Part shown: positions 26,843-36,395 of the stretch, piece after piece | How the letters are laid out: each line of letters begins with the position of its first letter | Numbering within the stretch: position 1 is the stretch's first letter | Assembly (NCBI RefSeq): GCF_014649655.1 | Contig: NZ_BMTL01000001.1 | Span: forward strand, 186,001-250,000 | From: Streptomyces humidus | Lineage (GTDB): Bacteria > Actinomycetota > Actinomycetes > Streptomycetales > Streptomycetaceae | Reading direction: 5' to 3' | DNA length: 64,000 nt | The notes under the pieces: model-generated | Databases searched by the model: none | Told to the model about the DNA's origin: nothing | Seen by the model: the letters and a program-made list of their open reading frames with translations, nothing else | Position numbers and translations under genes: made by a program

Positions 26843-27835
26843 TCAGGCCGCGCTCTTGCGCACGAACCGGCCGACGATCCAGTTGATCAAGGCGATGAGC
26901 AGCAGCAGGACGAGCATGGCCCAGGCCACGGCCGCCGCCGGGCCCAGATGCCCGAGCTTCCAGCCGTAGTTGAAGAGGTAGATGCTGAGGGTCTCGTACT
27001 GGTGCTCGCTGCCTCCGACGGCGCCGATCGTGCCGCCCTGCAGCAGCAACGGCTCACCGAACAGCTGCATGGAACCGATCGTCGAGATGACGATGGTGAA
27101 CAGGATCGTCGGTCGCAGCGAGGGGATGGTCACCTTGCGGAACTGCTGCCAGCGCGTCGCGCCGTCGATCGAGGCCGCTTCGTACAGGTCGGTGGGCACG
27201 GCCTGCATGGCGGCCAGGTAGATCAGGGCGTTGTAGCCGGTCCAGCGCCAGATCACGATGACCGAGATGGCGATCTTGGACGTCCACTCGCCGTCGCCCC
27301 AGTCGGTGTCGCCGAAGCCGACGAAGTGGAGCACCCAGTTGAGCAGACCGCCGTCGGCCCGGAAGACCAGGGCGAAGACCAGGGCCGCGGTCGCCACCGA
27401 GGTGGCGTACGGGGTGAGGATCACCGTCCGCCAGACGGTGCTGGCGCGCAGCTTGTAGTTGAGCAGGTGGGCGAGGCCCAGCGCCACGAGGAGCTGCGGG
27501 ACGGTCGAGATGACGCCGATCACGAACGTGTTCGAGACGGCCGTCCAGAACTCGGAGTCCTGGAGGATCTTGGCGAAGTTGTCCCAGCCGACCCACTCGG
27601 ACTGGTCGAGGCCCGTCATCTCCACCCGGTGCAGGGCTATCCAGCCCGTGTAGAGGAGCGGGTAGAGCCCGAAGGCGCCGAAGATGAGGAAGAAGGGGGC
27701 GATGTACGCGTACGGCGACGCCTTGTCGTCGAAGCGCCACAGCCGCGTACGCCACGCGCTGGGTCCGTTCGACGCGGCGCCGGAGCCGCCGGGTGGCGGG
27801 GTGTGGGCACCCCGTACAGGGGTTGTGGTTGCCAC
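26843..27835 (-). CDS. cebF: Cellobiose ABC importer permease CebF
   Basis: The 330-aa CUT1 permease has six membrane segments and the EAA motif YEAASIDGATRWQQFRKVTIPSLRPT. The GTG at 27835 is chosen because the protein then begins VATTTPVRG just ahead of the first membrane segment. Upstream frame extension to 28045 is low-complexity. It works with CebG and the CebE binding protein. Confidence 0.88.
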   Translation of the reverse strand: MATTTPVRGAHTPPPGGSGAASNGPSAWRTRLWRFDDKASPYAYIAPFFLIFGAFGLYPLLYTGWIALHRVEMTGLDQSEWVGWDNFAKILQDSEFWTAVSNTFVIGVISTVPQLLVALGLAHLLNYKLRASTVWRTVILTPYATSVATAALVFALVFRADGGLLNWVLHFVGFGDTDWGDGEWTSKIAISVIVIWRWTGYNALIYLAAMQAVPTDLYEAASIDGATRWQQFRKVTIPSLRPTILFTIVISTIGSMQLFGEPLLLQGGTIGAVGGSEHQYETLSIYLFNYGWKLGHLGPAAAVAWAMLVLLLLIALINWIVGRFVRKSAA

Positions 27836-28243
27836 GGAGGGAGTCCTTCCCTGGATGTCTGGGCCGGGTAGGGGCGGGAGGCGGGATGACGTGCCGGCGC
27901 CGCGTTCCGCCGCCTGCGCGGATCGGCACGGTGGCGGGCGGCCGGTGGCGGACGGCCCGGCTCCCGGCGGCGACGTGACGCTTCCCGCTCGCGCGGAGCC
28001 TGTCACGCGGCTCCGCCACGTTCCAGGACTCCGGCCACCACTCACCGGTCACCGGTCACCGGCCCCGGACGACACGGTGCCGCGACGTCCGCGCAGTGTC
28101 TGCCGGATGTCGCGGAGCGGACCGGGCTCGGACGGCCGGCCCGGTGCTGGGCCCCCCGCGCCCACGGCGCGGGAGCCGCCACCCGGCCCCGCGCGCCGCA
28201 ACGCGGTGCGGGCAGCCCATGAGGCCGCCCGCACCGGCGGATG
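27836..28243. other. Noncoding gap between cebE and cebF
   Basis: This 408-bp GC-rich gap shows no convincing gene on either strand. Interrupted GC palindromes after the cebE stop could form hairpins that lower downstream expression relative to the abundant binding protein. Confidence 0.4.
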
Positions 28244-29563
28244 TCAGCCGATCACCTTGTCGATCGTGTCGGTCGCGGCCTTCCACGCGTCGGCGGGCTT
28301 GGTGCCGCGCTTCTCCATGTTGTTGATCTGCGTGGAGATCGTGTCCTTGATCGTGGCGTCCTTCGGGCCGAGCACGGTCTCCGGGATGGCCTTGGCCTCC
28401 TCGGCGTAGATCTGGCCGATCGGGGCGTCGCTGAAGTACGGGAGCTTCGCGTCCTTGACGTCGGCGAGCTCGTAGGCGCCCTTGTTGGAGGGGAAGACGC
28501 CGATCGCCTTGAACACGGCGGCCTGCTGCTCGGGGGCCGTCAGCCACTTGACCAGCTCGGTGGCCTCCTTGGTGTGCTTGCCGCCCTTGGGCACGGCCAG
28601 GAAGGAGCCGCCCCAGTTGGCCGCGGTGGCGCCGGGAGCACGGCTGATGTCCCACTTGCCCTTGTAGGCGTCACCGGAGTTGATGGAGATCTGGCCGGCC
28701 ATCCAGGCGGGGCACGCCACGGTGGCCACGGTGCCCTTGCGCAGCGCCGCCTTCCAGGGGTCGGTGAACTGCGGCAGACCCTGGGTCAGCTTCTTCGAAG
28801 CGGCCTCGGCGGACAGGTTCCAGGCCTGCTGCACGGAGGGGCTGTCCTTGTAGATCGCCTTGCCGTCCGCGTCGTAGTACTGCTTCGGGGAGGAACCGAC
28901 GACCGCGTTGTACATGGCGCTCGCGGAGTCCATGAAGAAGGTGCCGGCGGGCGCCTTCGCCTTGAACTTCTCGCCGAGCTTGATGTAGTCCTCCCAGCCG
29001 CCCTTGACCGCCGCGGCGACGGCTTCGCGGTCGGTCGGCAGGCCCGCCTGCTGGAAGAGGTCCTTGCGATAGCACAGGGACATCGGGCCGATGTCGGTGC
29101 CGGCGCCTATGACCGTGCCGTCCTTCGCGGTGGCCTGCTTCTCCTTCCAGGAGACCCAGTCGGCCACGTTGATCGTCTTGCTCAGGTCGGTGAACTTGGC
29201 CGCCTGGGTGTCGACGACCTCCTTGATACGGCCGACCTCGATGCCGGTGACGTCCGCCAGACCGCTGCCCGTGTTCAGCTGCTGAAGAAGCTTCGGGTAG
29301 TAGTCCTGCTCGTTGGCGGTGGTCTCCTCCTGGACCGTGATGTTCGGGTGCAACGTGTGGTACTTGGCGAACAGGCCGGCTTCCTTGTAGCCGAACTGCC
29401 CGAAGTCGGCCAACTTGAGAGTGATGTTCCCGTTGGAGTCCGAGGCGTCCGAGTCGCCGTCGTCGCTGCAGCCGGTCAGCAGCAGCGCCGAGGCCGTCAG
29501 GACCGTGGTGGTCAGGGCCGCTGCTCTGCGGCCGCGACCGCCGCTGGTACGGGTGATGCGCAT
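28244..29563 (-). CDS. cebE: Cello-oligosaccharide-binding lipoprotein CebE
   Basis: The 439-aa extracellular solute-binding protein (family 1) has a type II signal ending in lipobox LLTGC with cysteine 32. The mature part begins ITLKLADFGQFG and contains the NLGW-type ligand-binding domains of CUT1 receptors. It captures cellobiose/cellotriose for CebFG. It is the first gene of cebEFG-bglC. Substrate is inferred from synteny with bglC and the CebR operators. Confidence 0.9.
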   Translation of the reverse strand: MRITRTSGGRGRRAAALTTTVLTASALLLTGCSDDGDSDASDSNGNITLKLADFGQFGYKEAGLFAKYHTLHPNITVQEETTANEQDYYPKLLQQLNTGSGLADVTGIEVGRIKEVVDTQAAKFTDLSKTINVADWVSWKEKQATAKDGTVIGAGTDIGPMSLCYRKDLFQQAGLPTDREAVAAAVKGGWEDYIKLGEKFKAKAPAGTFFMDSASAMYNAVVGSSPKQYYDADGKAIYKDSPSVQQAWNLSAEAASKKLTQGLPQFTDPWKAALRKGTVATVACPAWMAGQISINSGDAYKGKWDISRAPGATAANWGGSFLAVPKGGKHTKEATELVKWLTAPEQQAAVFKAIGVFPSNKGAYELADVKDAKLPYFSDAPIGQIYAEEAKAIPETVLGPKDATIKDTISTQINNMEKRGTKPADAWKAATDTIDKVIG

Positions 29564-29773
29564 TCCACTACTCCTTGTTCCAGTGGGAACGGGATCTCAG
29601 GAATCGGACCGCCGGGGTTCGACGCTCCCGACCTGCCCTCTCGATTCGAGCGCCGGCCAGCCCACCGCACTCGGGGTGCGGTGAAAAGATGCTGGTCAGC
29701 GGTGCGCCGTGTACGGCAGAGGGAAGGACTGTTGGTGGTTCGGTTCACGGAGGAGAGGGCCCCCGACCGTCCG

Positions 29774-29787
29774 TGGGACCGCTCCCA
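29774..29787. promoter_or_regulatory. CebR box upstream of cebE
   Basis: TGGGACCGCTCCCA differs from TGGGAGCGCTCCCA at one central base and lies 211 bp upstream of the cebE start. It is the best candidate for CebR control of the operon. The gap 29564-30617 contains this site, the minisatellite and the next CebR box but no convincing gene. Confidence 0.75.
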
Positions 29788-30360
29788 CGCGGCATGCCGG
29801 AAGACTCCTTGCTGCCGGACCGGGTGTCAAGACTTGAAAACGGCGTTGTTGCGCAAGCGTGTTCTGCACGTCACGTGAATGTGTCGCACCGGACCGGGTC
29901 GTCTGCCAGGACATCACCCCGTCTCGCACAGGAATCACGCAGGTCATGAGCGGGTCGGCGCTCGGCGCGGGAGGCCGGAGCCGCTCGCCGGCATCCGCGC
30001 CCGGATTTTCCGAGCCGGAACGCGGCGGTGCCGGACGGTCCGCCGGAAGGTGAACGATCAGCCCCGCAACGCGCCACGCCCCACCGCGGCACATCGCGCC
30101 GCGCCGCACCGGGACCGCGCATGGACCCGCACCGCGCCGCGCCGCATCGCACCACACCGCGACGGGACCATGCCGGGACCGCTCCGGAGCGAGGCGCCCA
30201 CCGGGCGGCACGGAAGACGAACGGGCCGACGGGTGGGGCGGGGGGCGGGTCGGGGGTCGGGGTCGACAGACGGGTTCGGGGGTTGGAGTCAGGGAGCGGG
30301 CCCGGGGTCGAGGGGTTGCCCTGGGGCCGGAGGGCGGAGGGCAGGGGCCGCAGAGCGTGA

Positions 30361-30500
30361 GCAGGGGGCGGAGGGCGAGGGCCGCAGAGCGGAGAGCAGG
30401 GGGCGGAGGGCGAGAGCCGCAGAGCGGAGAGCAGGGGGCGGAGGGCGAGAGCCGCAGAGCGGAGAGCAGGGGGCGGAGGGCGAGAGCCGCAGAGCGGAGA
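30361..30500. repeat. 35-bp minisatellite, four units
   Basis: Four tandem units of exactly 35 bp start at 30361, 30396, 30431 and 30466, each beginning GCAGGGGGCGGAGGGCGAG. Units 2-4 are identical and unit 1 differs by one base. Degenerate partial units flank the array on both sides. Strand asymmetry is strong (purines on +). The 35-bp length shifts the reading frame at each unit, so it is unlikely to be coding. Confidence 0.95.
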
Positions 30501-30564
30501 GCGGGGGGGCCGGAGGGCGGGCCGGAAACGAGGGCGGACCCCTTTCCGCAACCCCCTTTTGCCG

Positions 30565-30578
30565 TGGGAGCGCTCCCA
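30565..30578. promoter_or_regulatory. Perfect CebR box before the second GH1 gene
   Basis: TGGGAGCGCTCCCA is a perfect match to the CebR palindrome and lies 39 bp upstream of the ATG, a position that would block transcription. Confidence 0.88.
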
Positions 30579-30617
30579 TGCATAATGGGCGCTCACCCGA
30601 CTCACGGGAGCGACTTC

Positions 30618-32045
30618 ATGCCCGACCTGATGACCGCGGCCTTTCCCTCCTCCTTCCTCTGGGGCGCCGCCACGTCCGCGTACCAGATCGAGGGGGCCGT
30701 GCGGGAGGACGGCCGTACGCCGTCGATCTGGGACACCTTCAGCCATACGCCGGGCAAGACGGCCGGCGGCGACTCCGGTGACATCGCCGTCGACCACTAC
30801 CACCGCTACCGCGACGACGTGGCGCTGATGGCGGACCTGGGCCTGTCGGCGTACCGCTTCTCCGTCTCATGGTCCCGGGTGCAGCCGACGGGACGCGGGC
30901 CCGCGGTGCAGGCGGGCCTGGACTTCTACCGCCGTCTGGTCGACGAGCTGCTGTCGAAGGGCATCAAGCCGGCGATCACCCTCTACCACTGGGACCTCCC
31001 GCAGGAGCTGGAGGACGCGGGCGGCTGGCCGGAGCGGGACACCGCCCACCGGTTCGCCGAGTACGCGCAGATCGTGGGCGGGGCCCTCGGCGACCGTGTG
31101 GAGAACTGGATCACGGTGAACGAGCCGTGGTGCAGCGCGTTCCTGGGCTACGCGGCCGGAGTGCACGCACCGGGCCGCACCGACCCGGCGGCGTCGCTGC
31201 AGGCGGCCCACCACCTGAACCTGGCGCACGGACTGGGCGCATCGGCGCTGCGCTCGGTCATGCCGGCCCGCAACACGGTGGCGCTCAGCCTCAACTCGTC
31301 GGTCGTGCGCCCGCTGTCCCCCGGCAACGCCGAGGACCTGGCGGCCGTCCAGAAGATCGACGACCTCGCCAACGGCGTCTTCCACGGCCCGATCCTCAAG
31401 GGCGCCTACCCGGAGACGCTGCTGGCGGCGACGTCGTCGCTGACGGACTGGTCGTTCGTCCTCGACGGCGATCTGCGCGCCGTCAACCAGCCGCTGGACG
31501 CCCTGGGCCTGAACTACTACACGCCCACCCTCGTCTCGGCGGCGGACGCGGAGCCGAGGGGGCCGCGCTCGGACGGCCACGGCACGCGCGACCACTCCCC
31601 CTGGCCGGGCGCGGACGACGTCGCCTTCCACCAGACTCCGGGCGAGCGCACGGAGATGGGCTGGACGATCGACCCGACCGGGCTGCACGAGCTGATCATG
31701 CGTTATACCGAGGAGGCGCCGGGGCTGCCCCTCTACGTCACGGAGAACGGCGCGGCGTACGACGACAAGCCCGGTCCGGACGGCCGCGTCCACGACCCGG
31801 AGCGCATCGCGTACCTGCACGGTCATCTCTCCGCGGTGCGCCGCGCGATCGCGGACGGCGCGGACGTCCGCGGCTACTACCTCTGGTCCCTGCTCGACAA
31901 CTTCGAGTGGGCGTACGGCTACGGGAAGCGGTTCGGGGCGGTGTACGTCGACTACGCGACGCTCGACCGCACCCCGAAGTCGAGCGCGTACTGGTACGGC
32001 CGGGCGGCGAGGACGGGAACGCTGCCGGAGGTCGGGACGGTCTGA
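30618..32045 (+). CDS. Second GH1 beta-glucosidase, divergent from cebE
   Basis: The 475-aa GH1 enzyme has the signature [19 protein letters not shown], acid/base glutamate 169 in TVNEPW and nucleophile in [10 protein letters not shown]. It is a close paralogue of the bglC product of the ceb operon but diverges in the central loop and C-terminus. The ATG at 30618 has GGGAG upstream; longer in-frame starts run through the minisatellite and are rejected. The adjacent perfect CebR box predicts co-induction with cebEFG. It may extend the range to other beta-glucosides. Confidence 0.9.
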   Translation: MPDLMTAAFPSSFLWGAATSAYQIEGAVREDGRTPSIWDTFSHTPGKTAGGDSGDIAVDHYHRYRDDVALMADLGLSAYRFSVSWSRVQPTGRGPAVQAGLDFYRRLVDELLSKGIKPAITLYHWDLPQELEDAGGWPERDTAHRFAEYAQIVGGALGDRVENWITVNEPWCSAFLGYAAGVHAPGRTDPAASLQAAHHLNLAHGLGASALRSVMPARNTVALSLNSSVVRPLSPGNAEDLAAVQKIDDLANGVFHGPILKGAYPETLLAATSSLTDWSFVLDGDLRAVNQPLDALGLNYYTPTLVSAADAEPRGPRSDGHGTRDHSPWPGADDVAFHQTPGERTEMGWTIDPTGLHELIMRYTEEAPGLPLYVTENGAAYDDKPGPDGRVHDPERIAYLHGHLSAVRRAIADGADVRGYYLWSLLDNFEWAYGYGKRFGAVYVDYATLDRTPKSSAYWYGRAARTGTLPEVGTV

Positions 32046-32083
32046 CCACGGAAACCACCTGCCCGGGGGGCAGGAGGGGGGAA

Positions 32084-32118
32084 AGGGCGCGGCAGGCGGT
32101 GGGGGCTTGCCGCGCCCT
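32084..32118. terminator. Terminator between converging GH1 and GH42 genes
   Basis: An 11-bp perfect stem (32084-32094 with 32108-32118) follows the GH1 stop by 38 bases. The rest of 32046-32296 shows nothing else. Confidence 0.7.
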
Positions 32119-32296
32119 GGTCGTCCCGGCGGCCGGAGGCGGCCCCGGCCCGTTGCTCAGCGGCTTCCCGGCGCCATGAGCGACCGGGTGGGCCGCACCG
32201 TGACCGGGCGATCGCCGCGACGTCGTCGCCTCGACCCGACGACTCCGTCCGTGACCGAGGCGAGCTTCACGACGTCATCGTCGGCGTGCGGCCCCG

Positions 32297-34312
32297 TCAC
32301 GTCCCGTGCGGCTCCCTCACCACCGCGACGCCGCCCGGCGGAACCGTCACCGAGCCGTGCGCCGCGGGTTGCGCGGTGAGGAGTTCGACCGACCCGGCGG
32401 CCACCGCTACTTCGGCTCCCGCCCCGCTGTGGTCGATGAGGAAGAGATAGTCCGCGTCGCTCCCCCGCCGCCGGGCCGCCTCCACGCCCGGCGGCACGTC
32501 CGAGAGCACCGGCCGCACGCCCGCGTCCTCGCGGATCCGGGTGAGCAGCGCCGCCAGCGTGCGCCGGTCGGGGAGGGTGGCCAGGTACCAGGCGGCGCCG
32601 GCGCCGTGCGCGTGCCGGGTGACGGCGGGGACGCCGGCCAGGGGGCCGTCCGTGTACGAGGCCACCGTCTCCGCGCCGGCTGGCCGGACCCGCTCCGACC
32701 ACAGGGACGCGGTGCCGCCCCCGCTCAGCCCCACCGTCTCCCCCGGCAGCAGCGGGAAGAGTTCGTCCGTGCGGACGCCGAGCGCCGTGCGGAAGGCGCC
32801 CGGGTAACCGCCCAGCCGCACATGGCAGTTCTCGTCGACGGCGCCGCTGTGGAAGCCGACGGCCAGGGTGCCGCCCCGCTCGGCGAAGGCGGTCAGGTTC
32901 GCCGCGCCGGCGTCGTCGACCAGGTACAGGCTCGGCGCGAGGACCAGACGGTACGCCGACAGATCCGCGTCGGGGCGGACGAAGTCCACGGCGACGCCGG
33001 CCCTCCACAGCGGCTCGTACCAGGACCTGGTCAGTTCCAGGAAACGGACCTGTTCGCTGGGCTGCGACGGAAGTTCCAGCGCCCAGCGGGCGTCCCAGTC
33101 CCAGACGATCGCCGTCTCGGCCGTGCCCGTGCTGCCGCGCACCTCCGCCAGTGCCCTCAGGTCCGCGCCGAGCGCCACGACGTCCCGCCAGATGACGCTG
33201 TCCGTGCCCGCGTGGGGCAGCATCGCCGAATGCCACTGCTCGGCGCCCGCCTTGGCCGCCCGCCACTGGAAGTACGCGATGCCGTCGGCGCCGCGCGCCA
33301 CGTGCGCGAGGGCGTTGCGGCGCAACTCCCCTTCCTTTTTGGCCCGGTTGACGGGCTGCCAGTTCACGGCGCCCGTGGAGTGCTCCATCAGCAGCCAGGG
33401 CAGGCCGCCCGCGAGCGAGCGCACGACGTCGCCGTGCATCGCGAGGTCGACCTCCGACTCGGGGTCGGTGGAACGGAGGTAGTGGTCGTTGGAGACTATG
33501 TCCAGCTCCGGCGCCCAGCGCCAGTAGTCCAGCGCGTCGAAGTTGTACATCACCATGAAGTTGGTCGTCGCGGGCACCGCGGGGGCGGCTTCCGCCAGCA
33601 CCTCGCGCTCCGCCCTGCACAGCGACAGCAGTTCGTCGCTGCAGAAGCGGCGCCAGTCCAGCCGGTGGGTCGGGTTGTGGTCGGTGCCGGTCGCCCGCGG
33701 CGGCAGGATCTCGTCCCAGTCGTAGTACCACTGGCTCCAGAAGGCGGTGCCCCAGGCGTCGTTCAGCGCGGCCAGGTCGTCGCCGTACCGGGCCCGCAGC
33801 CAGCGGCGGAACGCCTGCGCGCTCGTGTCGCAGAAGCACTCCGCGTTGTGGCAGCCGTACTCGTTGTGGATGTGCCACATGACCACCGCCGGGTGGCCGG
33901 CGTACCGCTCTCCCAGCGCGCGGGCCATCCGCAGGGCCGCCTCCCGGTAGGCCGGGCTGCTCGGGCAGAACGTCTGACGGCTGCCGTACGACAGTCCGCG
34001 GCCGTTCATGTCCACGGGCAGCGCCTCGGGGTGGGCCCGGAAGAACCAGGCCGGGGGCGCGGCCGTCGGGGTGGCCAGGTCGGCGGCGATGCCGTGGGCG
34101 TGGAGCAGGTCGAGGACGCGGTCCAGCCGGGTGAAGTCGTAGACGCCCTCGGAGGGCTCCAGCAGCGCCCACGCGAAGATGTTGACGCTGACCATGTTCA
34201 CGCCAGCCTCGGTCATGAGCCGCATGTCCTCGGCCCAGACCTCCTCGGGCCACTGCTCGGGGTTGTAGTCGCCGCCGTAGGCGATGCCGGGGACGTTCAG
34301 CGGACGCTCCAT
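32297..34312 (-). CDS. GH42 beta-galactosidase
   Basis: The 671-aa protein shows the GH42 A domain from GIAYGGDYNPEQWP. The acid/base is in HNEYGCHN, followed by the cysteine cluster CHNAECFC that binds zinc in GH42, and the nucleophile is in LMEHSTGAVNWQP. The B and C domains follow, ending VTVPPGGVAVVREP. No signal peptide is seen, so it acts on imported galactosides. The ATG at 34312 has GGGAGG upstream and overlaps the stop of a small upstream frame as TGATG. It is last in the importer operon. Confidence 0.9.
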   Translation of the reverse strand: MERPLNVPGIAYGGDYNPEQWPEEVWAEDMRLMTEAGVNMVSVNIFAWALLEPSEGVYDFTRLDRVLDLLHAHGIAADLATPTAAPPAWFFRAHPEALPVDMNGRGLSYGSRQTFCPSSPAYREAALRMARALGERYAGHPAVVMWHIHNEYGCHNAECFCDTSAQAFRRWLRARYGDDLAALNDAWGTAFWSQWYYDWDEILPPRATGTDHNPTHRLDWRRFCSDELLSLCRAEREVLAEAAPAVPATTNFMVMYNFDALDYWRWAPELDIVSNDHYLRSTDPESEVDLAMHGDVVRSLAGGLPWLLMEHSTGAVNWQPVNRAKKEGELRRNALAHVARGADGIAYFQWRAAKAGAEQWHSAMLPHAGTDSVIWRDVVALGADLRALAEVRGSTGTAETAIVWDWDARWALELPSQPSEQVRFLELTRSWYEPLWRAGVAVDFVRPDADLSAYRLVLAPSLYLVDDAGAANLTAFAERGGTLAVGFHSGAVDENCHVRLGGYPGAFRTALGVRTDELFPLLPGETVGLSGGGTASLWSERVRPAGAETVASYTDGPLAGVPAVTRHAHGAGAAWYLATLPDRRTLAALLTRIREDAGVRPVLSDVPPGVEAARRRGSDADYLFLIDHSGAGAEVAVAAGSVELLTAQPAAHGSVTVPPGGVAVVREPHGT

Positions 34313-34476
34313 CACTCGCCTCCCGGCCGGGAGCACCCGGCGGTGGGCGTCGGACGGGGGGTGCGGGCGTCGAGGGCGTACGCGCCGCTCGGGCTCCAGG
34401 ACTGCCCGCCCTCGTGGACGCGGGCGGGCCGCGGGTCCACGGGGACGGTGGCCGCCGGGGTGAAGGGGTGGTGCAC
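34312..34476 (-). CDS. Possible 54-aa small gene coupled to the GH42 gene
   Basis: A GTG-started frame begins VHHPFTPAATVPVDPRPARV and ends CSRPGGE. It fills the gap between the second permease and the GH42 gene, and its stop shares one base with the GH42 ATG (TGATG), a classic coupling arrangement. No domain is recognised and no strong ribosome site is visible, so it may be only a leader. Conservation would decide. Confidence 0.4.
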   Translation of the reverse strand: MHHPFTPAATVPVDPRPARVHEGGQSWSPSGAYALDARTPRPTPTAGCSRPGGE

Positions 34477-34502
34477 GGGGATCTCTTTCGCGGAGGAAGG
34501 GC

Positions 34503-35387
34503 TCAGCCCTTGTTGGCGCCGAGGGTGAGGCCGCTGACGAACTGGCGCTGGAGCACGAAGTACACGATCAGGGTGGGGATCGCGGTGAGCAGGGCGCCGG
34601 CGGCGACCAGGTTGGGGTCGGTGAAGTACTGGCCGGAGAGGTTGTTCAGGGCCGAGGTGATCGGCATGTTCTCGCCGGTGGAGATCAGCACGATCGCCCA
34701 GAAGAAGTCGTTGTAGATCCAGATGGACAGCAGCGTGGCCAGGGCCGCCATCGCGGGCTTGCACAGCGGCAGCACGATCTGCCAGTACAGCCGCCACACC
34801 GACGCCCCGTCCACGAGGGCCGCCTCGGTCAGCTCGTGCGGCAGTGAGCGCATGTAGTTGCTGAGCACGAAGGCGCAGAACCCGGACTGGAAGGCGACGT
34901 GGATGAGGACCAGGCCGAGCGCGGAGTCGTAGAGCTTACCGCTCACGGTGATGCCGGGCAGGTCGACCAGCAGGTACAGGCGGTACAGCGGGGTGATGAT
35001 GACCTGCTGCGGGAGCAGGTTGCCGGCGGTGAACACCAGCAGCAGGAACAGGTTGACCCGGAAGTCGAACCGGCTGACGTAGAAGGCCACACAGGACGAC
35101 AGGAACAGCGTCAGCAGCACCGCCGGGACGGCGATGATCAGCGTGTTGCCGAAGTAGTGGAGCATGTCCGACTGCTGGAACGCGTTGGTGAAGTTGTCCA
35201 GGCTCAGCTTGTCGGGCCAGGAGACGTAGCCCTTCTCGCTGGTCTCCGCATACGGGCGCAGGGCCGCGAACAGCGCCCACAGCAGGGGCGCCAGCCAGGC
35301 CAGGGCCGTGACGACCAGGAACGTGTGCAGCAGGATCCGGGCGGGGCGCAGGGGGGTGCGCCGTCCGTTCCCGAGGGTCGCGCTCAT
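34503..35387 (-). CDS. CUT1 sugar ABC permease (second importer)
   Basis: The 294-aa permease has six membrane segments and the EAA loop ELTEAALVDGASVWRLYWQIVLPLCKP. The ATG at 35387 overlaps the end of the other permease by four bases (ATGA), so the two subunits are made together. It ends GLTLGANKG, as is usual for MalG-type subunits. No ATPase is encoded nearby. Confidence 0.9.
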   Translation of the reverse strand: MSATLGNGRRTPLRPARILLHTFLVVTALAWLAPLLWALFAALRPYAETSEKGYVSWPDKLSLDNFTNAFQQSDMLHYFGNTLIIAVPAVLLTLFLSSCVAFYVSRFDFRVNLFLLLVFTAGNLLPQQVIITPLYRLYLLVDLPGITVSGKLYDSALGLVLIHVAFQSGFCAFVLSNYMRSLPHELTEAALVDGASVWRLYWQIVLPLCKPAMAALATLLSIWIYNDFFWAIVLISTGENMPITSALNNLSGQYFTDPNLVAAGALLTAIPTLIVYFVLQRQFVSGLTLGANKG

Positions 35388-36376
35388 GCTCGCCGCTCCT
35401 TGCGGAAGGTCGCGATCAGGTAGGGGATGATCACGGCGAGGGAGATCACCAGCAGGACGACGGCGATCGCGGAGCCGTATCCGATGCGGCTGGACTCGCC
35501 GATGATGTTGTTGGTGACCAGGATCGACAGCAGCTCGGTGCCCTGGGCGCCCTTGTTGAAGACGAAGACCAGGTCGAACGCGCGCAGGGCCTCGATGATC
35601 GTGACGACGAGGACGACGGTGTTGGTGGGGCGCAGGGTGGGGAAGACGACGTTCCTGAACGTCTGCCACTCGTTGGCGCCGTCGAGGGCGGAGGCCTCGC
35701 GCAGGGCCGGGTCGACGCTCTTGAGACCCGCCAGGTAGAGGATCATCATGTAGCCGGTGTGCCGCCAGGACGCCGCGATGAGGACGGCCCACAGGTTGAG
35801 GTGCGGGTCGCCGATCCAGTCGATGTAGTGGCCGGGCTTGTTGGCTCCGATGATGCTGTTGATCAGGCCGGTGTCGGGGTTGTAGACCAGCTGCCAGACG
35901 AACCCGGTGACCGCCAGCGAGACGACGACGGGCAGGAAGAACGCCGTCTGGTAGACCCGGCTGAAGCGGATCTTCTTGTCCAGCTGGAGGGCGAGGAACA
36001 GGCCCATCGGGGTCGGGACCAGGATGAGCACGACGAACCAGATGACGTTGTGCTGGACGGCGGGCCAGAACTGCGGGTTGTTGGTGAACAGCTCCCGGAA
36101 GTTGTCGAGTCCCACCCACTTGATGGAGTCGAAGCCGATGCCGTCCCAGGTCGTGAAGGCCAGGGCGATCGAGGCCAGGGCGGTGACCCAGACCAGGGCC
36201 ACGTGCAGGATCGTCGGCAGGCCCGCCATCAGGGCGAGTGTGAACCGGTCGCGGCGGGTCAGCAGGCGCCGGTGGCCCTGCACGGCCCGCTTGTCGGGGG
36301 ATGCGGTGCCCGGAGGCGGCACGGCGGCCGCCTCCGGGGAGTTCGTGGTGTCCACGGTCATGGTGTCGTTGCTCAT
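35384..36376 (-). CDS. CUT1 sugar ABC permease, MalF type
   Basis: The 330-aa permease has a 45-residue cytoplasmic N-terminus, six membrane segments, and the EAA loop REASALDGANEWQTFRNVVFPTLRPT. It lies 19 bp after the binding-protein gene and overlaps the second permease. It forms the channel of an importer whose substrate is probably a galactoside or other oligosaccharide, judged only from the GH42 partner. Confidence 0.9.
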   Translation of the reverse strand: MSNDTMTVDTTNSPEAAAVPPPGTASPDKRAVQGHRRLLTRRDRFTLALMAGLPTILHVALVWVTALASIALAFTTWDGIGFDSIKWVGLDNFRELFTNNPQFWPAVQHNVIWFVVLILVPTPMGLFLALQLDKKIRFSRVYQTAFFLPVVVSLAVTGFVWQLVYNPDTGLINSIIGANKPGHYIDWIGDPHLNLWAVLIAASWRHTGYMMILYLAGLKSVDPALREASALDGANEWQTFRNVVFPTLRPTNTVVLVVTIIEALRAFDLVFVFNKGAQGTELLSILVTNNIIGESSRIGYGSAIAVVLLVISLAVIIPYLIATFRKERRA

Positions 36377-36395
36377 CCGCTTCAGCAGGAGGGTC

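Noticed and set aside
28241..29878. Plus-strand frame opposite cebE
   Set aside because: Shadow frame; the minus strand has a lipoprotein signal and a binding-protein fold.
30361..30500. CRISPR array
   Set aside because: Units are directly adjacent with no spacers, are not palindromic and no cas genes are present; it is a minisatellite.
30357..30617. N-terminal extension of the second GH1 beta-glucosidase
   Set aside because: It would translate through the 35-bp repeats and the CebR operator; GH1 sequence starts at the ATG at 30618.
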